Assembly (NCBI GenBank): GCA_949316235.1
Contig: OX438744.1
Span: 24,353,578-24,417,577, forward strand
Direction of reading: 5' to 3'
DNA: 64,000 nucleotides
From: Oegoconia quadripuncta
Lineage: Eukaryota; Arthropoda; Insecta; Lepidoptera; Autostichidae
The notes under the pieces are model-generated. The model made no database searches and was not told where the DNA came from. It saw only the letters and a list, made by a program, of their open reading frames with translations. This document shows positions 57,460 through 64,000 of the stretch, one piece after another. Each line of letters starts with the position of its first letter. Position 1 is the stretch's first letter. Both the position numbers and the translations under genes were made by a program.

Positions 57460-58049
57460 ATACCTTACGTGTTTTTTGGGTAAGCACCTATTCTTTATCT
57501 GAAATCGCTGTTACCAGGAGGCACTGGAGCAGTAAGGTCCCATACAAACGTAGTTGTGTTAATTCTGTCCAAAAGCTGAATAATACTCGAGCGTTATTTC
57601 TAGGGTCTACTTCTATTTCACTTACCTAATATGCCCTATTTTTTCTTTACGTTAAATAAGTCATCCGGTATATTACACTTTCATCCCCTTATCCTTACTT
57701 CCAGGGCGTATACGTGGTACCAAATTTTGCAATCGAACCCAAAACATTTTTCGTGGTTGTTCCTTACCCAAATAGAACCTCTCCTTCCTTACAGATCCCC
57801 TCCGCAGAGAGCAAGTGTTTCGAAATCGTCGAGTGTTAATTTATTGTGTCCATTATTTGTTTTATTAGTGATAATGTATCAACTATTTTTTTTTCTCTGT
57901 GCACGTACATAGATTTATTAAAGCCAACCAGAAGAATCTTTATGTTTTAAATATGACTTACTTTTATTTATTTTTATTTGTATATGATAACTACAGCATA
58001 TCAATTAATTAAGACACAGGTTTTGCATTTAACAGAAGCCAGTTATTGT

Positions 58050-58210
58050 TATTTATGACGCGATCTCCCAATTTGGGAGGTCCGGGTTCGATTCCGGCTT
58101 TTGTCCCCAACCCGCATTGGGCCAGCGTGGTGGACTATGGCCCATACTCCTTCATATACGAGGGAAGGCCTATATTCCTGCAGTGGGATGTTTACGGGGT
58201 GAGATAAATA
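58050..58210 (+). repeat. SINE family C copy
   Basis: ATCTCCCAATTTGGGAGGTC, B-box GGTTCGATTCC, then the family tail GCAGTGGGATGTTTACGGGG. Internally deleted. Confidence 0.68.
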
Positions 58211-58465
58211 ATAAATAAATATCTTTGCACATTCACACAGCGCCATCTAGGTCCACAGTAAGCATCTAGGCTTGTGTTATGGATACCAGATGGTTGATAA
58301 ACTACACAAATACATTTTTTTTGTAAATAAGTACATATATAAATGAAAAACATCCATAACTCGGGAACACATGTCTGTATTCATCATACAAACATATGCC
58401 CCTAGCGGGATTCGAACCCGCGACGTTTTGGTATAGTAGTCAGAGTTTCTAAACACTACATCAAA
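58208..58465 (-). repeat. SINE family B copy (minus), full-length
   Basis: From the tail ACAGCGCCATCTAGGTCCAC to the antisense B-box GGATTCGAACCC and the head near 58460. Confidence 0.72.
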
Positions 58466-58484
58466 TAGTAAGATGATGATGATG

Positions 58485-58655
58485 ATAATGCAATACCAGC
58501 CACAGGAGTATCATCTCGGAGGGAGGTGGACTCCCTCATAGATTTTCATAGGGCCCGGTTGGAAGAGGCCTGCATCCAGCGAGTTCCCGCGATCTTTATT
58601 CGCCCATACCTTGTGAATGGATGTCCTACGATGCCTGTGGCTGATACGATGATGA
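58485..58655 (-). mobile_element. RTE-type LINE 3' tail (minus)
   Basis: ACCAGCCACAGGAGTATC, GGGCCCGGTTGGAAG and GATGTCCTACG with the GATGATGATGATG tail at the left edge. Confidence 0.6.
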
Positions 58656-58850
58656 AATGTATAAATATATCGGACACTTACACCAATCATCTAGTCCCAA
58701 ACTAAGCAAAGCTTGTACTATGGATACTAGATAACAGATACATAAATATTTATATAAACATCCATGATTCGGGAATAAATGTTCATATTTTTCACACAAA
58801 TATTTACCCCTCACGGGATTAGAACCTTCAACCGCTGGTTTCGCTGATAT
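58655..58850 (-). repeat. SINE family B copy (minus)
   Basis: Antisense of the same subtype as 66-300: CACTTACACCAATCATCTAG through CCCCTCACGGGATTAGAAC; the B-box is mutated. Confidence 0.7.
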
Positions 58851-58915
58851 CCAATACTGTATTTGTTTCACTTCTTTAAACCCATCATTTCATTGACCCC
58901 TTTATGTGGGGTCAA

Positions 58916-59150
58916 TGACGACCGATTAGTATAGTGGATAGTGGTTCTAATCAGCGAAACCAACGGTTGCCGGTTCGAATCCCGCGAGGGTAAATGTTTG
59001 TATGATAAATACGTACATTTATCCCGAGTCATGGATGTTTTTATAAATATTTATGTATGTTTATCCGTTATCTAGTATCCATAGTACAAGCTTTGTTTAG
59101 TTTGGCACTGGATTGGTCTGAAATATTTATTTATTTATTATAATCCTTCT
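58916..59150 (+). repeat. SINE family B copy, full-length
   Basis: CGACCGATTAGTATAGTGGA head, B-box GGTTCGAATCC, and TCATGGATGTTTTTATAAAT body. Together with 58655-58850 it forms a head-to-head inverted pair. Confidence 0.75.
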
Positions 59151-59399
59151 GACATTTTATTTCTTCGTCCTGCCTATTATTTCCTTAAACTATATCATAA
59201 ATTTTAAATTGACAAAATAAATATACAACCCGTTACAAAAGCCGCACCTTCTACTGCTTCATTTTATTAATATATCTGAATAAATTAGCGCTAAGCCAAC
59301 TCAAAACTCAATCGATCAAAATACATCATTAGACTACTAGGTCGCATCTGATTCTATCTTCGCATTAACAATACCATCCCCGTCCCGCTCATATAAAGC

Positions 59400-59620
59400 G
59401 TACTAGGAGATGATAGCACGATAAGATGTGTACGGAACTTTTTGCCTGAAGCGCACAGAGCGTGGCTAATATCATCAAGCAGTTTCACTACTGTACCGGC
59501 GGGCGTCGCACGCGCACACGAGCCGCGCGCGACTGAAATACATCGCTATAGCCGATCGAACCGTTTCGTAATAGCATCCAATAACGAGGTTTCGCAACCG
59601 ACCCCAATCTACCCCTTCAC
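59400..59620. promoter_or_regulatory. CpG-rich segment, possible promoter
   Basis: An isolated GC- and CpG-rich block (GCGGGCGTCGCACGCGCACA and neighbours), with TATAAAG at 59393 upstream on the plus strand. No convincing exon or splice site on either strand. It could be a promoter or first exon of a neighbouring gene, or a repeat. Confidence 0.25.
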
Positions 59621-59910
59621 GTGTAAATAACTATACCATAACCCCCCCACCCACCGTGCACCAAACACGTGTTACATGTTTATATACAGTGATGGTGACG
59701 CCCTGTGACATACAGACACTCAGTGATGAAAAATTTGTAAAGATAAACAGTTGAATTGGAGCAGTGATAAAATCTGACGCCTTGCTAAATATTAATAAAG
59801 CATCTATCATACAAAACTGAATACTTATTAGTCTAGAAACAGCAACAACAAGGAAATCACACTAGTAACTAAAATATAACTATTGGAATATAATCAAACA
59901 AACAAACTTA

Positions 59911-60300
59911 ATACATATAAACAAAACAGTCAAACAATTCTGATTCGTTTATATTTTTCAATGTGAAAATAGATATACCTAACAGAATTAAAACATCAAC
60001 AAATTGAAACTAAAAAATAGTAAACACATCTCTTTATAACTTTCATGCACAAATTGACAGATATAATATATTTTCCTACATTTACTTCTAATGACATTAT
60101 AGAATATAATGAACCGACTAAACATAAACATACAGTCAAACTGTGGGAAACGATACAGAATTCCTATTCGTTTACATTTTTCAATGTCAGCAGTAACAGA
60201 TTAAAAACATCAACATATTGAAACATGTCTCACTTTATCTTCTTACACAAGTTCAGATGTACAATATTTCTCTATGTTTTTAATTCTAATGACTTCTTCA
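59911..60300. repeat. diverged tandem duplication, about 200-base period, AT-rich
   Basis: ACAGTCAAAC, ATTCGTTTA(T/C)ATTTTTCAATGT, AAAACATCAACA and ATTGAAAC recur in order at about 59926 and 60132. Confidence 0.65.
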
Positions 60301-60329
60301 TTCATTTTATTTACATTTGGGGCCTTTTT

Positions 60330-61025
60330 CTTCTTCAATTTAAGAGCTATGCTCTTGTCGATGGAGTAATAACCACGTCTCTCTGCTTTCCGCCCTCGAT
60401 TTAACCTCTTGGTACGACACGACATTCACTTTTTCTTTCATTTGTCAAAGTAATTGCGTCTATGCCTTCTCCTTGCTCTCTTTCCTTCAATCTTTCCCTC
60501 NNNNNNNNNNNNNNNNNNNNNNNNNNNNNNNNNNNNNNNNNNNNNNNNNNNNNNNNNNNNNNNNNNNNNNNNNNNNNNNNNNNNNNNNNNNNNNNNNNNN
60601 NNNNNNNNNNNNNNNNNNNNNNNNNNNNNNNNNNNNNNNNNNNNNNNNNNNNNNNNNNNNNNNNNNNNNNNNNNNNNNNNNNNNNNNNNNNNNNNNNNNN
60701 GATAATCGTAACGAGCATCGCCATCTCCATAGCTTGTGTGAGCTTGAGCTTTCCTATGATATCCATAACCAGAGACCACGTTTCAATCGCACAAATTCTC
60801 ACTGATAACAAGTAACTTCCGTCTTTAAGTACTCCACTGAAGTATTATGAACGAGAAGCCGTTGTGCAGTTTCCCGAACCCGAGTTGGATTCGACGATTT
60901 GCCTCTTTCTCGAAGTTCAACCTATCTAATCGGATCTCCTGTCTTAGTAGACGTACTCGTATACAAATTCGAGAATGTGAGTTCCCTACTGATATACATA
61001 GATGTTGATTCTTCACGGGCATCGT
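60330..61025 (-). mobile_element. RTE-type LINE remnant spanning the assembly gap
   Basis: Right of the gap the antisense reads 'RLDRLNFEKEANRRIQLGFG' and 'CAIETWSLVMDIIGKLKLTQ'; left of it 'EGKIEGKRARRRHRRNYFDK' and the tail. Both belong to one RTE-type reverse transcriptase C-terminus, so the gap lies inside the LINE. Confidence 0.72.
60501..60700. other. assembly gap (200 N)
   Basis: Exactly 200 undetermined bases, which is probably a nominal gap size. Open frames crossing it are artefacts of N translation. Confidence 0.98.
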
Positions 61026-61741
61026 TTTGCTCGAGTTCTTAGATATTTTAGTGTTTATAAATCATAAACTTGGAAAACTTTGAGAATTGGAAATGGATAA
61101 CTGTAGATCGGGTTCAGTGCTACACCATATAAGAGGCCTCTATCCTCTGACTATTACAATGACACAATACTTTCCCTCTTTATGTAGCACATATTATTAA
61201 AACACACTCTTTTTATACATTGCTTTCCTCTCCCAGGGTGGGACGGAAGAACAGCGGCCAGTTCCTGGAACTGACCATAATGCTGAGTTCCACTCCTCTT
61301 TGCCACGTGGCACTCAAAATTTGTTATGTTTCTGTATATGTTTTGTAGTTTGTTCTTTTTAATGCTTTATATGTAAAGTTTGTTTTGTAATTTTAATGTG
61401 TGCCCACTTGTGGCGAATAAACTGTTTTCTTCTTCTCTGATGTAGTGATGATGATCCTTACGGAATCTGTAGGCACTTGACCGTCTTTTTAACCCCCGAC
61501 CAAAAACGTGGGGTGTTATGTTTAACGGCGTTGCGTGTGTTGTCCAGTCCTCGTCGGTGTATCTCAATAATGCGTGGTCCGACTTGAGTGCGGTCCTTTT
61601 TATATTTAAAATTAAATAATGGGAAAGTTCTTCGTAATTTTTTATGAAAATTGGTTTTAATCAACGTTTAACAAATTGCTTTGTGTAACTGAATGACATT
61701 ATTACGTTTAGTTCCATCTTGGGCTTTCTAAATTTTCTATA

Positions 61742-63685
61742 TAGGGTAAGGTTGCTATAATTGGACCACTTAACTTTGAATACTTGAAAAATCGAATATA
61801 TAACAAGTAGAACAAATGTTATCAATTGACCGAATGAACCTTCTGCCCATTTACAAATAACTAACATTTCAGATTTATTTAGCGCCATACAACGCCGTAA
61901 AATCGATGAAAAAAAAATTATGATAGGTTCCATGATTGAACCACCACAACCTTCATTGGACCACCGAGTTTTTATCATTGGACTTAAGAAATTTCGCCTG
62001 CTAGTCCATTCAAGGTGCCTCTGGAAATTCATGATAAAATGATATTAAAAATAAATAAACAAAAACATCTCTACGAGTCTTTAATCTTTTTTTGACATTA
62101 GCACTAGAATCAGTCTTAGAAGTCACTTATATAAAAATTAATACTTCTTAATTTTTGTTACGTACTAAATAGCTATTATCAATTACAATTCACTCAATAA
62201 AAGTCCTAAATGAAAACGACAACGACATTCAACATATTTAAAAAGGGGCTCTGATTAGCCTGAATCCTACAACCTTGGGATCTTCAAAAAGCAGGGTCAT
62301 AAGGCATCTACTGAGATCGCGTGCTTTATCTTCGCCACATCGTCAATTTCCATCACGTGAGATTGTGGTGAAATGTTAATAAGAAAAAAATTTACCATCA
62401 AAAAGTTTTGACTTGAGGCAGATAAAACACACTAAAACAACAATTTCACATACACTAATAATAGGTACGTAGATAAAATAATAACAAGTTTAAGTCAATC
62501 AACAAAATATTAAAAAACAAATAACTTAATATTTTACACAAATAAAAAAATGACAATAATATTCATAATTAAAGGTATGATTTTTTTTTAAACAATCTAA
62601 GAACCTTAAAATCTACAACAAAAAATTAGGTACGGCTACTTCTCCAATACTAATACTAATAGGAACGCAGAACAAAATTATGAAAAAGTATAACCGCTAG
62701 TAAAGTAAAAGTTAGGTCGCCTGTTGAGCCCGGTTAAGCAAAGGGAGAAAAGTATTTTTAACGTGGCTCTTGGACCTTCTTTTTTTTTGCAAGGCTTGCA
62801 ATGCTAACTTCATGCTGGTTTCATTCCATGCATAGTACTCTCTTCTTTTTGCCATGCTAAAACAGAAACAATATTATGAAATAAAGCAGATACGATATTA
62901 ACATAATATTTATTATTTTGATATAGTATATATACTGATATGTATTCAGTTTAAACATTGTTTTTAATGATTGTCTGTACTATAAATAAGAAAAATAGAC
63001 TAATTTGTTTAATAAGTGCTTAAAAATATAGAAATAGTTTTTATTAAATATTAATTTATTGTATTTGAATAAACGAAGAAGAAGAAGAAGATATAACGCA
63101 ATGACTTCAAAAATATCTGATAGTCATTGGAAAAATACCAATTTTTTATATCTATCACCTATATATTAATTCAAATTTGATGTATATCTAATACATATTT
63201 ATATTGAATATTTATTTTGAATAAACATTCAATATTAATACCCGGAACATAAAAAATTGACAAGTTGCCATGATTGGACCGGTCCAATGGTGGATCGCTG
63301 CGTCGGTCCAATGATAGCAAATTACCGTGACGTTACAAAAATAATAATAATATAATGGAATAAAATTTTATGCAAGTTGTCATATAAGAATCAGCTATAC
63401 TGTTAAATGAACTACACGTATCAAAACATATACACAAATATAAGTAACAGATCTCTACTTACATTTAGTAGTGTACCGCGTAAATTTTGTATCGGGAGCG
63501 CGCGAAATACTCTGGAACACAACTCTCCGCGACAGAGCCCTCGGCAACACTGAGACTAGAAGGGCGCGGTGCGGGGTCATATGCCGTGCGCCCAACGCCT
63601 TCCGTTGATTTTTAAAACGAATACTTTCGGAAATAAGTAGGCGGTCCAATGAAAGTGCCGGTCCATTGATTGCAACCTTACCCTA
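61742..63685 (-). mobile_element. pogo-like DNA transposon remnant with subterminal GGTCCAAT repeats
   Basis: The termini TAGGGTAAGGTTGC and GCAACCTTACCCTA are flanked by TA on each side. The motif TTGGACC/GGTCCAA recurs near both ends (about 61762, 61957, 63275, 63310, 63641). On the minus strand, 62855 downward reads 'MAKRREYYAWNETSMKLALQ' and 'ALQKK', resembling the psq-type helix-turn-helix at the start of pogo-like transposases. The rest of the enzyme is not recognisable. Confidence 0.58.
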
Positions 63686-64000
63686 TATTATTATTTCAGT
63701 TGTTAAATATGCTAATTCATGATGAGAGCATTAATCATGTGATTCAGCATTACCTAAGCGCACCGCGAAGTGTATATTATACAGAAATATGTACGTAGGT
63801 GGTTCTAATAATACTTCAAGTACATTTGTTTACTATCAGGATTGTTTATTGAATATTTTCCGTATTTATTATTTGAGATAAATGGTGAGACGATCTTTTA
63901 CTTATTTGATTTTACCCGTATGGCTGAAGGCCAAGTGCGTATAGGACCACGCGTAGAAGGATCGTTGCTAATCAGAATATACTATACTTATTCTTGCAGC
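63686..64000. other. right edge, no gene recognised
   Basis: AT-rich. The window ends TTATTCTTGCAGC, which has the form of a splice acceptor, so an exon could begin at the last base, but nothing beyond can be seen. Confidence 0.3.

Noticed and set aside
60401..60815. ORFs of 83-136 codons crossing the N run
   Set aside because: Artefacts of translating undetermined bases.

Overview
This 64-kb window looks like a chromosomal segment of an insect, most probably a moth or butterfly. The evidence is an AT-rich background, GC-rich multi-exon coding blocks, tRNA-derived SINEs of lepidopteran style in at least fifteen copies, RTE-type LINE 3' ends with ATGATG-type tails, and BEL/Pao, DIRS and mariner elements. 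The species cannot be named from sequence alone.

The backbone is one large plus-strand gene that enters from the left and stops at 57459. I recognise 26 exons between 1920 and 57459, giving about 1,300 residues. Splice sites and codon phases agree across every junction except exon 2 to exon 3. The protein is an orthologue of RPGRIP1L (fantom/nephrocystin-8), a scaffold of the ciliary transition zone. Exons 9-12 carry a C2 domain and exons 23-26 the C-terminal C2-like RPGR-interacting domain. Exons 3-5 are long, charged and probably disordered, with a cysteine-rich exon 4. The N-terminal coiled-coil part lies outside the window.

Nearly everything else is mobile DNA in the introns. The intron between exons 20 and 21 (36646-48404) holds a BEL/Pao retrotransposon (37259-43756; LTRs differing at one of 226 positions; uninterrupted 1,735-codon ORF). 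It lies inside the left end of an antisense DIRS retrotransposon (37224-47880) whose inverted repeats and internal complementary region can both be read. The DIRS copy lacks the front of its reverse transcriptase, is frameshifted, and its recombinase lacks a catalytic histidine. The intron between exons 22 and 23 holds a mariner with an open DD34D transposase. Other introns contain MITEs assignable by target duplications or termini: hAT (14058-14702), piggyBac-type (11930-12335), Harbinger-type (26269-26665), two 'CAGGGTG' elements, a large fold-back (54572-55009), and fragments of several LINE families.

A small second gene appears nested in the intron between exons 8 and 9 (about 15170-16436). 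It has a CpG-rich promoter-like segment, a 5' UTR intron and two coding exons, and is broken by a LINE.

Downstream of the host gene, 57460-64000 contains SINEs, an RTE LINE interrupted by a 200-base assembly gap (60501-60700), a pogo-like DNA transposon (61742-63685) and a CpG-rich segment at 59400-59620 that could be a promoter of a neighbouring gene. I see no CRISPR array, rRNA, bacterial operon or functional tRNA gene.
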